From Calothrix sp. NIES-2098 (lineage in GTDB: Bacteria; Cyanobacteriota; Cyanobacteriia; Cyanobacteriales; Nostocaceae): 64,000 nt of DNA. Each line of letters opens with the position of its first letter. Position 1 is the stretch's first letter. Positions 35,329 to 46,500 of this stretch are shown here, in pieces. The stretch lies in assembly GCA_002368175.1 (NCBI GenBank), contig AP018172.1, forward strand, positions 4,336,001 to 4,400,000. Direction: 5' to 3'. Below the pieces are notes generated by a model. That model ran no database searches, was not told where the DNA came from, and saw nothing but the letters and a program-made list of their open reading frames with translations. Made by a program: the position numbers and the translations under genes.

Positions 35329-37650
35329 GTGCGAATTCCGCTAGATTACTACCGAATTTTAGGACTACCGTTAGCGGCAAGTCAGGAACAATTGCGGCAG
35401 GCATACAGCGATCGCATTGTACAATTGCCGCGGCGTGAGTATTCTCAAACAGCAATTTCTTCGCGCAAACAACTTATAGAAGAAGCTTACGTGGTTTTAT
35501 CAGATCCGAAAGAACGTAGCAGTTACGATCAGCTGTATCTTGCCCATGCCTATGACCCTGATGGTACTGCCTCTGCGACAGTAGCAGTTGACAATCGCCC
35601 AGGAAACAATAATGGCGCAATTGACACACAGAGTCTCAGCATCGAAATTTCCCAAGAGGAATTAGTAGGTGCTTTACTGATTCTGCAAGACTTGGGTGAG
35701 TACGAAATTGTGCTGAAATTAGGTCGCCCCTACTTAGTCCATAAAAACAATGCAGCAGATGCTACAACTGGCGATAATTTAGGAAGCGAAGAAGCCCTAG
35801 AAGACCGCCCAGATATTGTTTTGACCATCGCTCTAGCTTGTCTAGAACTGGGCCGCGAGCAATGGCAACAAGGTCATTACGAAAATGCTGCCAATTCCCT
35901 AGAAACTGGTCTAGAAGTATTATCTCGCGAAGGGCTATTTCCTATCGTGCAGGCTGAAATTCAGGCGGATCTTTATAAATTGCGACCGTATCGGATTCTG
36001 GAATTACTAGCCTTACCAGAAGCCAAAACTGCGGAACGTCGTCAAGGCTTGGAATTATTGCAGAACATCTTAGACGCTCGTGGTGGAATTGATGGCACTG
36101 GCAATGATGAATCTGGTCTTAACATAGATGACTTCCTGCGATTTATCCAGCAGTTGCGCTATCACTTAACAGTCGCAGAACAGCACAAGTTATTTGAAGC
36201 AGAAAGCAAACGTCCTTCTGCTGTTGCTACTTACTTAGCCGTCTATGCCTTGATAGCACGGGGATTTGTCCAACGTCAACCAGCTTTGATCCGTCAGGCC
36301 AAGCAAATGCTCATGCGTTTGGGCAAGCGCCAAGATGTACATTTGGAACAATCTCTATGTGCGCTTTTATTAGGTCAAACCGAAGAAGCCACCCGTGTTT
36401 TAGAACTTAGTCAAGAATATGAAGCCTTAGCTTTTATTCGCGAAAAATCACAAGAATCTCCAGACTTGTTACCGGGTCTTTGTCTATATGGCGAACAGTG
36501 GTTACAACACGAAGTATTTCCTCACTTTCGCGATTTGACAAAGCAGCAAGCTTCTCTAAAAAGTTACTTTGCTGAACCACAAGTACAAGCTTACTTAGAA
36601 GTCTTACCAACAGATGCAGAACCGACTAATGAATGGTCGGTAGTTAACCGCCAGCCTTTTTCTACTCCACAAACGAACAATACTTTCCACCGCAATAATT
36701 CCACTGGAGTTTCTCGACAATTCCAGCACAAAAGAACACCTGACCCGGACTTACCAGAAACTCTACCCAGAGAAAGACAGGACTATTCCAGCTTCTCACC
36801 ATCCAGATGGAATAAAGCATCTACTGGAGGTAAGGCACCAGAAACGCCAATCACACAGTTTCCTGCGGCTGAACGCATAGCCAAAGAACCTCACCACAGC
36901 ATGAATGGTTCAGCTAAGGTCTCCGCACCAGCGCAAACACAACAGCGACGGCGGCGCAAGCCTAGTCAAGCTACTACGCGAGAACGTGCATTAGATAATC
37001 GTCATCGTTCTCCTCAAAGACGGCGCACTTTTGCCAACTCTTTAGAAGGAAAAACACGTCTAGTATGGACTGTGTTTGTTTCTTTAGTTGTCATAGTCGT
37101 GTTTTGGTTGATAGTTTCCACAACATTTGGATTCGTAAGACATCTTTTTTCCCCGCCACCTCTATTACCAGGCGAACAGTTGTCAATAGAAATCAATCAA
37201 CCACCAATCCCCATTCCTGACCAAAACAGCAAACCGCAATCTCCAGATGGATCTTTAACAACTGCGACAGCAGAAGAAATCATCCGGAGTTGGTTATCTA
37301 CTAAAGCTTCAGCTTTAGGCCCAAATCATGATGTTGATAGTTTGCAACAAATTTTAACTGGTTCATCTTTATCTCAATGGCGGTTAATAGCCCAACAAGA
37401 TAAGGCAGAAAACCGCTATCGGAAGTACGAGCATAACTTGAAGGTGGAATCTGTAGAGAAAACTGATTTAGCCTCAAATCATACATCTGTAGAAGCTACT
37501 GTCAAGGAAGTAACACAGTTCTATCAAAACGATCAAATCAAGAAGTCTTCAGATGAAACTCTGAGAGTCAGGTATAATTTGATTCTGCAAGATGGTGTGT
37601 GGCGTATCCAGAGTATGTCAGTGGTCAATAAGATCGGCATGAACTTCTAG
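35329..37650 (+). CDS. zipN: Cell-division protein ZipN/Ftn2 (ARC6-like)
   Basis: 773 residues, GTG start. Residues 5-70 form a J-like domain (DYYRILGLPLAASQEQLRQAYSDRI) in which the HPD motif is replaced by LPRRE, as in ARC6/Ftn2 proteins. A long helical middle is followed by a basic, disordered stretch (residues 440-560), one membrane helix near residue 590 (VWTVFVSLVVIVVFWLIVS), and a C-terminal ARC6/IMS-like domain (TAEEIIRSWLSTKASALG, DGVWRIQSM). The protein anchors FtsZ rings and other division proteins at the membrane. Confidence 0.92.
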   Translation: MRIPLDYYRILGLPLAASQEQLRQAYSDRIVQLPRREYSQTAISSRKQLIEEAYVVLSDPKERSSYDQLYLAHAYDPDGTASATVAVDNRPGNNNGAIDTQSLSIEISQEELVGALLILQDLGEYEIVLKLGRPYLVHKNNAADATTGDNLGSEEALEDRPDIVLTIALACLELGREQWQQGHYENAANSLETGLEVLSREGLFPIVQAEIQADLYKLRPYRILELLALPEAKTAERRQGLELLQNILDARGGIDGTGNDESGLNIDDFLRFIQQLRYHLTVAEQHKLFEAESKRPSAVATYLAVYALIARGFVQRQPALIRQAKQMLMRLGKRQDVHLEQSLCALLLGQTEEATRVLELSQEYEALAFIREKSQESPDLLPGLCLYGEQWLQHEVFPHFRDLTKQQASLKSYFAEPQVQAYLEVLPTDAEPTNEWSVVNRQPFSTPQTNNTFHRNNSTGVSRQFQHKRTPDPDLPETLPRERQDYSSFSPSRWNKASTGGKAPETPITQFPAAERIAKEPHHSMNGSAKVSAPAQTQQRRRRKPSQATTRERALDNRHRSPQRRRTFANSLEGKTRLVWTVFVSLVVIVVFWLIVSTTFGFVRHLFSPPPLLPGEQLSIEINQPPIPIPDQNSKPQSPDGSLTTATAEEIIRSWLSTKASALGPNHDVDSLQQILTGSSLSQWRLIAQQDKAENRYRKYEHNLKVESVEKTDLASNHTSVEATVKEVTQFYQNDQIKKSSDETLRVRYNLILQDGVWRIQSMSVVNKIGMNF

Positions 37651-38269
37651 TTGTATTTTATACTTAAGAAAGTTTTCTGCTAGCCACTATTTTAGGAATA
37701 CAGACTTCATTCCACTTAAAAACCTATAACTCTTTAACTGGGTGGTACTTCACGGTATCACCCATAAATTTTTATAGAAAGTCGGCTGAAAAAACCTAGC
37801 ATTGGGCATTAATGACTTTCCTCTATGGACTATTCCTCATATCCAAAAACTTAAGATTGCGGCATTTGACTGAGTTCTAGAGTTTTGTCATGTAATCTTG
37901 ATATTTGACTCAGATATCACCGTACTCAAGGGAAGTTATGTCATAAAACCATGACATAACGATCCCCAAAGTGCTGATAGATTCGTACAACAGCCGAAAT
38001 AGCGTCTTTACACCCCTTGATACCAACAAAAAGTTACGGCTTAATATTTATTAAACAAAGACTCCTCTGATCCCAAAAAAATGCTGACTTTGGCATAACA
38101 AGGAATTGAAAGGGAGTGACTCTCAATTTAATAACAGTTTAAGAAACTTAAACTCTGGGCAAGGCCAGGAGTCAGGAATAAGAAATTCATCTGGAGTGGA
38201 TGAGATGTTAAATACCATTCTGTAACCAGGGGAAATCATTAACCTTTCAAACTACTGGAGGCCAAATTA
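37651..38269. other. Spacer upstream of the DUF4912 gene
   Basis: About 620 bases without a gene. A perfect 10-base inverted repeat lies at 37935-37960. Just before the ATG at 38270 there is CTGGAGG, a good ribosome-binding site. No RNA gene is seen. Confidence 0.4.
37935..37960. repeat. Perfect 10-base inverted repeat
   Basis: GTTATGTCAT and ATGACATAAC are separated by AAAACC. No T tract follows. It lies 285 bases after zipN and 310 bases before the DUF4912 gene, so it may be an operator or a weak transcription stop. Confidence 0.5.
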
Positions 38270-39514
38270 ATGGCAAAAGAACGCCCGCCGCTAGAGGAGA
38301 TGACATTGCGGCAACTACGCAAGGTTGCGAGTGAATATGGTATTTCTCGCTATAGCCGAATGCGTAAATCACAACTACTAGCATCGATTCAAGAAGTTCA
38401 GCGCAGCAAATTTTCGCTTAGTCCATCTCGTTCACTGGAGGCACAGGAAACCGTGGAAGCAGCAAAATTCGAGTTAGGTCAAGTAGATCGTAATGGTGCT
38501 TCTCTCACCGATGTAGATGAGGGATTAGCAGATCTGCCTGCCGGTTACGGTGAAAGCCGTATTGTACTCTTACCACGAGATCCGCAGTGGGCTTATACCT
38601 ATTGGGATGTTCCTAACGAACATAAAGAAGAACTTCGTCGGCAAGGAGGACAACAACTAGCACTGCGGATTTATGATGTCACCGACATCAATCTGGATTA
38701 CCAAAGTCCGCACAGTCTGCAAGAGTATCCTGCTGATGAATTGGCTAGAGAATGGTATATACCAGTTCCTGTGAGCGATCGCGATTATGTAATCGATATC
38801 GGTTATCGTTCTGTTGATGGACGCTGGCTCATTCTCGCTCGTTCTGCGCGAGTCCACATTCCGCCTGTGTATCCTTCTGACTGGATTGAAGATGTCTTCG
38901 TCACAGTCAACTTTGAAGAAGATTTGCGTGGTAAGACTGTCTACGAATTGGTTCCCCCTGCCAAGAAGATCGCAGCTACAGCCTACGCCAACGGCAACCC
39001 CATCTACGATCAAATCTTTGGTTTAGCCGAATCTGCTGAAGCACAAAGAGTTGCAGGTTCTCTATTCGGTTCTATGCAGCACGTAGCTGGTTCTGTGCCG
39101 CCAGAACAAGCTATCAGCTCTTATATTTTCCCATCGGGCGTGGGTATGTGGGCAGTACCTACCACCTCTGGTTTAACCATGTCTGGTGTAGGTATGTCTG
39201 GTGTTGGTTTCTCGGCTTCTGCTGTACCAGTGCGTCCTCGCAAGTTCTGGTTAATTGCAGATGCTGAGTTGATTGTCTACGGTGCAACCGAGCCTGATGC
39301 TACTGTAACAATTGGTGGTCGTCCCATCAAACTGAATCCAGATGGTACATTCCGCTTCCAGATGTCCTTCCAAGATGGTCTAATTGACTATCCTATCTTG
39401 GCTGTTGCTGCTGATGGCGAACAAACCCGTTCGATTCACATGAAATTTAACCGTGAGACCCCATCCAGAAATACCAATACTAAAGATGAAGCTGTTTTAG
39501 AATGGCTGTCTTAA
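38270..39514 (+). CDS. DUF4912 protein with N-terminal Rho_N-like domain
   Basis: 414 residues. Residues 8-45 (LEEMTLRQLRKVASEYGISRYSRMRKSQLLASI) match the Rho termination factor N-terminal helical motif, which binds nucleic acid or protein. Residues 95-200 (RIVLLPRDPQWAYTYWDVPNEHKEEL, LRIYDVTD) form DUF4912. A glycine/Met-rich low-complexity stretch with repeats of MSGVGMSGVGFS follows near residue 310. The C-terminal part has an Ig-like strand pattern. Function unknown; a terminator follows. Confidence 0.88.
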   Translation: MAKERPPLEEMTLRQLRKVASEYGISRYSRMRKSQLLASIQEVQRSKFSLSPSRSLEAQETVEAAKFELGQVDRNGASLTDVDEGLADLPAGYGESRIVLLPRDPQWAYTYWDVPNEHKEELRRQGGQQLALRIYDVTDINLDYQSPHSLQEYPADELAREWYIPVPVSDRDYVIDIGYRSVDGRWLILARSARVHIPPVYPSDWIEDVFVTVNFEEDLRGKTVYELVPPAKKIAATAYANGNPIYDQIFGLAESAEAQRVAGSLFGSMQHVAGSVPPEQAISSYIFPSGVGMWAVPTTSGLTMSGVGMSGVGFSASAVPVRPRKFWLIADAELIVYGATEPDATVTIGGRPIKLNPDGTFRFQMSFQDGLIDYPILAVAADGEQTRSIHMKFNRETPSRNTNTKDEAVLEWLS

Positions 39515-39557
39515 TTGGATATTCTCAATTAACTCCAGATTGAATAATCAATTTTTT

Positions 39558-39588
39558 ACCCGCTATAGTAATTCTGTAGCGGGTTTTT
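39558..39588 (+). terminator. Rho-independent terminator of the DUF4912 gene
   Basis: ACCCGCTATAG and CTGTAGCGGGT form an 11-pair stem (one T-G) with loop TAATT, followed by TTTTT. Confidence 0.88.
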
Positions 39589-39619
39589 GCATTTGTAAAA
39601 TTATTTCATTTATCTAAAT

Positions 39620-40543
39620 ATGTATAGATTATTCTTAATATCTATTTTTGTAATTATTATCAATTTATTAACAGGTTGTAAAAATATTGAATCCAATGCA
39701 GCCCAAAAACCAGCCCAAACTACTTGTATTGGCAAAAATGCTAATTTTAGTATTGAGTTCTTCAAGAGCAATAATCAAGGAAAAAAATATGACAAAGATA
39801 TTAATCATGTGATTATTTTTAATCCTCAATCAGAAAAATTAGATTTTAAGGTAAATGTGGGGCTTTCTCATAAACTTTACGCCAAAGATAATTTAGGGAG
39901 ATTGCGTAAGGAATATGTACCAAAACAATTTCGAGAGATCATCTCTGATGAGAATTCTAAATTAAACGGACAAACACCAATAGCAGCAATTAATGCCGAC
40001 TATATAGGTACTGATAACAAACCACAAGGACTGAATATTTCTCGCGGTTTTGAGTATTCTGGAGCATTTAAAAATCAGCGTTCCTCTTTTGGTATATCTG
40101 GAGGTAAACCACAAGAAAGGAAAGCTACTATCCAGGCTGGTAGGAGAAATAACCAAATTCTTAATTACAATTTAGTAGGAGGTAACGGTAGATTTTATCG
40201 GGCTGGGAAGTTTAAAGATATTTGTACAGATTTAGGAGAATTTGCCTGTAAAGAAGCAACGAATCGTTCTTTAGCAGCTATTACCGATAAGGGTTATGTC
40301 ATTTTGTTAGTTAATGATGCTAAAGCTAATTCAAATATTGAATTTTCTGCCATTAATCAAGAACTACTACCAGATAAATTTGACGATCTTTTAGAAGGTA
40401 TCGCTCGGAATAATTGTTTAGGGAATATTCAAGAAGGAATTTTGTTTGATGGGGGAATGTCACCAGGATTATATTACAACAATAAAGTATATGTAGAAAA
40501 TGCTGGGCCAATTGGTTCAGTATTCTTGATATATAAAAAATGA
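39620..40543 (+). CDS. Lipoprotein with phosphodiester glycosidase (NAGPA) domain
   Basis: 307 residues. The N-terminus LFLISIFVIIINLLTGCKN is a lipoprotein signal with Cys at residue 20. The rest has the NAGPA domain features: AAINADYIGTDNKPQGLNISRG, RSLAAITDKGYVILLVND and GILFDGGMSPGLYYN, with the DGG motif of the family. These domains cleave phosphodiester-linked sugars, so an envelope or exopolysaccharide substrate is plausible but not shown. It stands alone. Confidence 0.82.
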   Translation: MYRLFLISIFVIIINLLTGCKNIESNAAQKPAQTTCIGKNANFSIEFFKSNNQGKKYDKDINHVIIFNPQSEKLDFKVNVGLSHKLYAKDNLGRLRKEYVPKQFREIISDENSKLNGQTPIAAINADYIGTDNKPQGLNISRGFEYSGAFKNQRSSFGISGGKPQERKATIQAGRRNNQILNYNLVGGNGRFYRAGKFKDICTDLGEFACKEATNRSLAAITDKGYVILLVNDAKANSNIEFSAINQELLPDKFDDLLEGIARNNCLGNIQEGILFDGGMSPGLYYNNKVYVENAGPIGSVFLIYKK

Positions 40544-40670
40544 AATAATTTAAGTGAAAATATAATCATCGCCCTATTGTTAGATTTACCTTTAGACGTA
40601 ATTCAGCAAGCAGTAGAGCAGTGTTGATACCTGAAAGCGGTACTCTAGAGGTTACAGCTAAGGATAACCT

Positions 40671-41240
40671 ATGACACCTGAAGAAATCGCGGGTACGCTA
40701 ACAGAATTATTTGGTACAGCAGCTGTTGATGCGATCGCACTTGGATCGTGGCAAGTGGAAACTTCGACTTTTCGGCTGTTGGTACTGCTGGACGACGATC
40801 GAACTTGGTTGCGGCTTTTACTCCCCATTGTGCCAATAGAAGCAGCCCAAGCATTTTTAGAACAGTTTCTCGAAGCCAACTTTGATGAGACTCAAGAAGT
40901 ACGCTACGCTTTGTATGAGGGATTAATGTGGGGAGTATTTCAGCATAAAATTAGCACTTTGGTGAGTGCGGATTTGTCAAATGCGATCGCTCGCCTGATA
41001 TCTTTACATGAAACTGGTTTAAATAATGCCTTCAATCGATTGATTGAGAATCGTATCCGGCAAATTATCCTAGCAGCAAAACGGCAGGGGCAATCTCTTC
41101 AGTCCACAATGCAAAATCTGGAACGCTTTTATACAGAAGGATTGCTAGGGGAAATTGAACAAACCCAGCAAGCGCGGGAAGAAGTATTAGCTGTATGGCG
41201 ATATCAACTAGAACGCTTGTGGAATGAGATAGAAGTATAA
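40671..41240 (+). CDS. Conserved cyanobacterial protein of unknown function, 189 residues
   Basis: Predicted cytoplasmic. The first half is alpha/beta (GTAAVDAIALGSWQVETSTFRLLVLLDDDRTWLRLLLPIV) and the second half is long helices (LSNAIARLISLHETGLNNAFNRLIENRIRQIILAAKRQ). No active-site motif is visible and I recognise no named family. It sits 24 bases before the DUF2358 gene, so the two may be co-transcribed. Confidence 0.72.
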   Translation: MTPEEIAGTLTELFGTAAVDAIALGSWQVETSTFRLLVLLDDDRTWLRLLLPIVPIEAAQAFLEQFLEANFDETQEVRYALYEGLMWGVFQHKISTLVSADLSNAIARLISLHETGLNNAFNRLIENRIRQIILAAKRQGQSLQSTMQNLERFYTEGLLGEIEQTQQAREEVLAVWRYQLERLWNEIEV

Positions 41241-41263
41241 ACAATTCAAAATCTTTATAATGA

Positions 41264-41677
41264 ATGAGGGCAAATATTTTGGGTGCTATAGAGATAATTC
41301 AAATTTTGAAAGAAGACTATCAAAGATTTCCCCAAAATCAGACTTACAGCATTTACGCTCCAGATGTTTATTTTCAAGATGCTGTTTTCAAGTTTCGTGG
41401 CGTGCAACTCTACGCATTGATGATTAATTTCATTAAGACTTTCTTTTTAAATCCGCAAATGGATTTACACAATATTCAATCTTTGGGAGATACAATTAAA
41501 ACCGAGTGGACACTCAGCTGGAACAGTCCTCTACCTTGGAAACCTCGCATTTCTATTCCTGGCTGGAGTGAATTACGCCTCAACTCCGAAGGTTTAATTA
41601 TTTCTCACATTGATTACTGGAACTGTTCGCAGTTGGATGTGCTGAAACAACATTCGTTTTCTTTCAAAAATCGTTAA
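41264..41677 (+). CDS. DUF2358 protein
   Basis: 137 residues. The pattern ILKEDYQRFPQNQTYSIYAPDVYFQDAVFKFRG followed by YALMINFIKTFF and WTLSWNSPLPWKPRISIPGWSEL is that of DUF2358, a nuclear-transport-factor-2-like fold found in cyanobacteria and plastids. Function is unknown. Co-directional with the preceding gene at a short distance. Confidence 0.85.
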   Translation: MRANILGAIEIIQILKEDYQRFPQNQTYSIYAPDVYFQDAVFKFRGVQLYALMINFIKTFFLNPQMDLHNIQSLGDTIKTEWTLSWNSPLPWKPRISIPGWSELRLNSEGLIISHIDYWNCSQLDVLKQHSFSFKNR

Positions 41678-41865
41678 TTAAAATACTGGCAGCAATCGTT
41701 GCTCATTTACCCAACGCCAGTTGCAGCCCATATAGCAACTGGGCTTGACGATCTCTCAGATCAATAATCTAGAACTGTTGCAACTGCATTTATTCCTTTT
41801 AAAGAGTTGATAATAGAGATAGCGTAAATAAATGTAAACAACTCTCAGGCAGGACAGAATCATCC

Positions 41866-43038
41866 ATGCGTGTAATTTTGATGACAGGCAAGGGCGGTGT
41901 GGGAAAAACTTCCGTAGCGGCGGCCACTGGACTTCGTTGTGCAGAATTAGGCTATCGCACACTTGTGTTGAGTACAGACCCCGCCCACTCTTTGGCAGAC
42001 AGTTTTGACCTGGAACTAGGACACGCACCTCGGGAGATTCGCCCAAATTTATGGGGTGCGGAACTAGATGCACTGCAAGAACTAGAAGGAAACTGGGGTT
42101 CGGTAAAGCGTTACATTACCCAAGTTCTCCAAGCAAGGGGTTTGGAAGGAGTTCAAGCAGAAGAATTAGCAATTCTACCGGGCATGGATGAAATTTTTGG
42201 CTTGGTAAGAATGAAACGCCATTACGATGAAGGCGAGTTTGAAGTCTTGATTATCGATTCAGCGCCTACAGGTACAGCATTACGATTGCTGAGTTTACCC
42301 GAAGTCGGCGGTTGGTATATGCGTCGTTTTTACAAACCATTTCAGAACATCTCGGTGGCGCTTCGGCCTTTGGTGGAACCTCTTTTTCGACCAATCGCTG
42401 GGTTTTCGCTACCAGACAAAGAAGTAATGGATGCGCCTTACGAGTTTTACGAACAAATAGAAGCTTTGGAAAAAGTATTGACAGACAACACCCAAACTTC
42501 AGTTCGTCTTGTCACTAATCCAGAAAAGATGGTGATTAAAGAATCTCTTCGCGCTCATGCTTATTTGAGTTTGTATAATGTTGCCACAGATTTAGTGGTA
42601 GCTAACCGCATTATTCCTGCCGAAGTCCAAGATCCCTTTTTCCAACGTTGGAAACAAAATCAACAGCAATATCGTCAGGAAATACATGACGATTTTCATC
42701 CTCTCCCTGTAAAGGAAGTTCCACTTTTTTCGGAAGAAATGTGTGGTTTAGCAGCATTAGAAAGACTCAAGGAAACTCTTTACAAAGACGAAGATCCCAC
42801 GCAAGTTTATTATAAAGAAACAACTATTAGAGTTGTACAAGATAATAACCAATACAGCTTAGAACTGTATTTGCCTGGGATTCCCAAAAATCAAGTTCAC
42901 TTGAGTAAAACTGGGGATGAGTTAAATGTTACTATTGGCAATCACCGCCGGAATTTAGTATTGCCACAAGCTTTAGCAGCACTCCAACCTGCTGGTGCGA
43001 AAATGGATGAAGATTATCTGAAAATCCGTTTTGCTTAA
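41866..43038 (+). CDS. ArsA/GET3-like ATPase with C-terminal HSP20-like domain
   Basis: 390 residues, one P-loop domain. The deviant Walker A is MTGKGGVGKTSVAAATG at residues 5-20, and switch I and the A-loop are STDPAHSLADSFD. DSAPTGTALRLLSLPE is the ATPase-family motif. The C-terminal 70 residues (YSLELYLPGIPKNQVHLSKTGDELNVTIGNHRRNLVLP) form an alpha-crystallin-like domain found in cyanobacterial ArsA-type proteins. Arsenite export and tail-anchored protein targeting are both known in the wider family. No ars gene is nearby, so I do not assign either. Confidence 0.88.
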   Translation: MRVILMTGKGGVGKTSVAAATGLRCAELGYRTLVLSTDPAHSLADSFDLELGHAPREIRPNLWGAELDALQELEGNWGSVKRYITQVLQARGLEGVQAEELAILPGMDEIFGLVRMKRHYDEGEFEVLIIDSAPTGTALRLLSLPEVGGWYMRRFYKPFQNISVALRPLVEPLFRPIAGFSLPDKEVMDAPYEFYEQIEALEKVLTDNTQTSVRLVTNPEKMVIKESLRAHAYLSLYNVATDLVVANRIIPAEVQDPFFQRWKQNQQQYRQEIHDDFHPLPVKEVPLFSEEMCGLAALERLKETLYKDEDPTQVYYKETTIRVVQDNNQYSLELYLPGIPKNQVHLSKTGDELNVTIGNHRRNLVLPQALAALQPAGAKMDEDYLKIRFA

Positions 43039-43547
43039 TATGTAACTGTTGAATTTCCCTATCTAACTTAACAGAAATTAAAGTTTGTTATTTGTACAGA
43101 CACAATCGTGTCTGTACTCTTTTGTTTTGATCCCTGATAAGAAACGCTATTAATGTTAGGTATTCTGGAAAAAGATATTGAGAAAATATGTCTAATTTAA
43201 AAGCTCAAATACTGGCTTTCTTGATTACTATTCAACCAAAAAATAAGTATTGATTTGCCATATATTATACCAGTGATCTGGCTTACTTAAGTAAAATACT
43301 TTCTTTTTGCTGCTTACTTAAAATGATGTCAATACTTCTCAAGGAATAGATTCAATAATATTATTAACAGAGTTAGTAATTATTCTGTTAAAGATAATGA
43401 TATTTGGTTAAAAAATAAATAAAGGTTTTCACTAGTTACTATACGGTAGTTTTACTGAAGACAGATACAAAAATTAAATTTAATAATATTTTTAGATATA
43501 GATTTTTTTTGATTTTTTTTGAATAAAAAATTATCGAACTATAAGCA
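43039..43547. other. Spacer between ArsA-like and multi-GAF kinase genes
   Basis: About 500 bases, AT-rich. Near its start is the hairpin at 43094-43117. The rest, rich in A and T, ends in a long T/A stretch just before the kinase ATG with no good ribosome-binding site. No gene or RNA is seen. Confidence 0.4.
43094..43117 (+). terminator. Hairpin after the ArsA-like gene, probable terminator
   Basis: GTACAGACAC and GTGTCTGTAC form a perfect 10-pair stem with loop AATC, followed by TCTTTTGTTTT. It lies 56 bases after the ArsA-like stop codon. Confidence 0.65.
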
Positions 43548-46500
43548 ATGACCCCGATCGCAAAAACGGACTTGCGGTTAAACCTTGAGCAAGAAGGCTT
43601 ATTACGCCGCATTATAAATAGTATTCGTCAAACATTAGATTTAGAAGATATACTCAAAACGACAACCAAAGAAGTGCGATCGCTGCTGAGAACTGACCGA
43701 GTCATGATTTACAAATTTCATGCCGATAACAGCGGTCAGGTCATTGCTGAATCAATTTATAATGATAGATTACCATCCCTTTTAGGACTAAATTTTCCTG
43801 CTGACGATATTCCACTTTACGCACGAGAACTATTTCTCAAGTCCCAAGTGCGTTCTGTAGTCAATGTGGAAACACAGCAGATTGGTCACAGCCATCTGCG
43901 TAACTGGGAAACAGGAGAACTTTCATTAGAAGATATCCATTATCGCACTGTAGATCCCTGCCATGTAAAATACTTAACGGCAATGGGGGTTAAGTCTTCT
44001 TTAGTAGCGCCAATTTTATGTCAAAACGAACTTTGGGGTCTTTTAGTGTCTCATCACGCTGAAATGTATGAGATTTCAGCCTATGACATAGAAGTAGTGC
44101 AGATGGTAGTAGATCAACTATCAGTAGCGATCGCTCAAAGTAACCTCCTCACCCAAGCCCATCAAAAAGCTGAATGGGAAGCTACTATTAACCGTGTTGC
44201 TACTTTACTCCATGCCTTGCCTACAATCGTACTACAGCCAGCTTTAGAAGCAACTGTAGCTGCCTTTGGGGGTTCGGGTGGTAGGCTTTGTATTAGACAT
44301 AATGCTTTTAACTTTCAAAATAGTAGCTTTAAAAACTTAGCAGAATGTTTAATTCCTGGAAGTGATAACGTCAGACTTTATATCTGCGGACAGCAACCTA
44401 CGGTAGCAGAAAAAACCATCTATCCCCTGATAGAACAGTCTGGTGTCTGGAAAGAGCATTATCAATCTGGTGTATATGATGTTTGGGCAATTTCAGATAT
44501 CTATCAAATGCCTAATATGCGAATTTTGCAACTTGCTTTTGAAGCAACTAAAATTCGCAGCATTTTGATGATCCCACTCCAATATCGTCAAGAGTTAGTA
44601 GGCTATTTAAGCATTTTTCGTGATGAAATCGACACAGAAACCTTGTGGGCAGGACGATTCGATCCCGATGGCAGACAACTTTATCCTCGTCAATCGTTTG
44701 AGCTATGGCGCGAAACTAAAACAGCACAAGTTCAAAACTGGACAGATAAAGAGATAGAAATGGCCAAAGAAATTGGTAAACATTTTGCTTCAGCAATTCA
44801 GCAATATGAACTTTACCAACAAGTACAAGCCTTTAATAGCAATTTAGAAAAACAAATTAAAAAGCGCACGCTGGAAATGCAACGTACAGCCGAGCAACAA
44901 CAGGCTGTGTTTGGAGTTATTAGCAAGATTCGCGAGTCTCTTGATATTAAAACTATTTTTCAAATAACTACTAAAGAAGTTTGTCAATTAATCAAAGCCG
45001 ATCGCGTTTCTATTTATCGCTTCGATGCTGATTGGGGTGGTGCATTTGTCGGTGATTTTGAGGTTGCTAGTCCCCACTGGTCAAATGACTCGAAGTTAGG
45101 AGTAAATACAGTTTGGAATGATACTTACCTACAAGACACGCAAGGAGGACGCTACCGTTACAACGAAACGTTTGCAGTAGATGATATCTACAAAATGGGC
45201 TTTACTCAGTGTCATATAGACAACTTAGAAGAGTATCACATTTACGCTTTTGTACTGGCTCCGATTTTTGTCGGTCAAAAACTTTGGGGTTTGCTATGTG
45301 CTTATCAACATTCTGCTAGTCGTCAATGGCAAGACTCAGAAGTTAACTTTATTAGTCAGACTGCGGCCCAACTTGGGGTAGCACTCCAGCAAGCTGAATT
45401 ACTCGCGCAAACACAGCAGCAGGCTTTAGATTTACAACAAGCCGCAAAGCAACAACGGGTATTGTTTGAAGTTGTATCCAAGATTCGCGAATCTCTTGAT
45501 TTAGATGCGATTTTCCAGACAACTACTCAAGAAATTTGTAAATCGCTACAAGCAGATCGTGTGGCTGTTTACCAGTTTCACTCAGATTGGAGTGGTGAAT
45601 TTATTGCTGAGTTTGTTGATGAGGGGTGGATGAAATTGGTAAGTCCACAGACCAATACAATTTGGCAAGATAGTTATTTGCAAGAAACTCAAGGTGGTCG
45701 ATATCGCTATAACGAAACCTTTGCAGTAGATAACATTTATCAGGCTGCTCATACTAAATGTTATGCTGAACTGCTAGAGAAATTTCACATCCAAGCATAT
45801 GCGATCGCCCCGATTTTTGTTGGACAGCAACTTTGGGGTTTATTGGCCGCTTATCAACACTCTGCACCCCGTCATTGGGAAACCTCAGAAATTCAGTTTT
45901 TAGCTCAGATTGCTAATCAGCTTGGGGTAGCACTCCAGCAAGTAAACTTACTTTTGCAAACTCAACAGCAAACAGAACAGCTAACTCAAGCTTTACAGGA
46001 TCTTCAAGAAACCCAAACCCAACTTATCCAGACTGAGAAAATGTCCTCGTTAGGTCAATTGGTGGCGGGTATTGCTCATGAAATTAACAATCCGGTAAAC
46101 TTTATTTACGGGAACTTGTCTCATGTAAGTGAATATGCTGATGATTTACTCAGTATGCTAGAACTTTATCAGCAGGAACTGCCCAATGCTAGCACTGAGA
46201 TTAGCAAGCGCGCAGAAGAAATTGATTTAGAATTTATTATCGAAGATTTGCCCAAAACTCTAACTTCGATGAAGGTAGGGATCGATCGCATCCGTCAGAT
46301 TGTCTTGAGTTTGAGGAATTTCTCGCGTCTGGATGAGGCAGAAATGAAAGCGGTTGATATTCACGAGGGCATTGATAATACCCTGCTGATTTTGCAACAT
46401 CGCTGGAAAGCAAAGCCAGATAGCCCAAGTATTGAGATAGTAAAGGATTACGATCGGCTGCCCTTGGTAGAGTGCTACGCTGGACAGTTAAATCAAGTCT

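Noticed and set aside
35329..35540. zipN J-like domain as an active co-chaperone
   Set aside because: The HPD motif needed to stimulate Hsp70 is absent (LPRRE in its place), as in other ARC6-type proteins.
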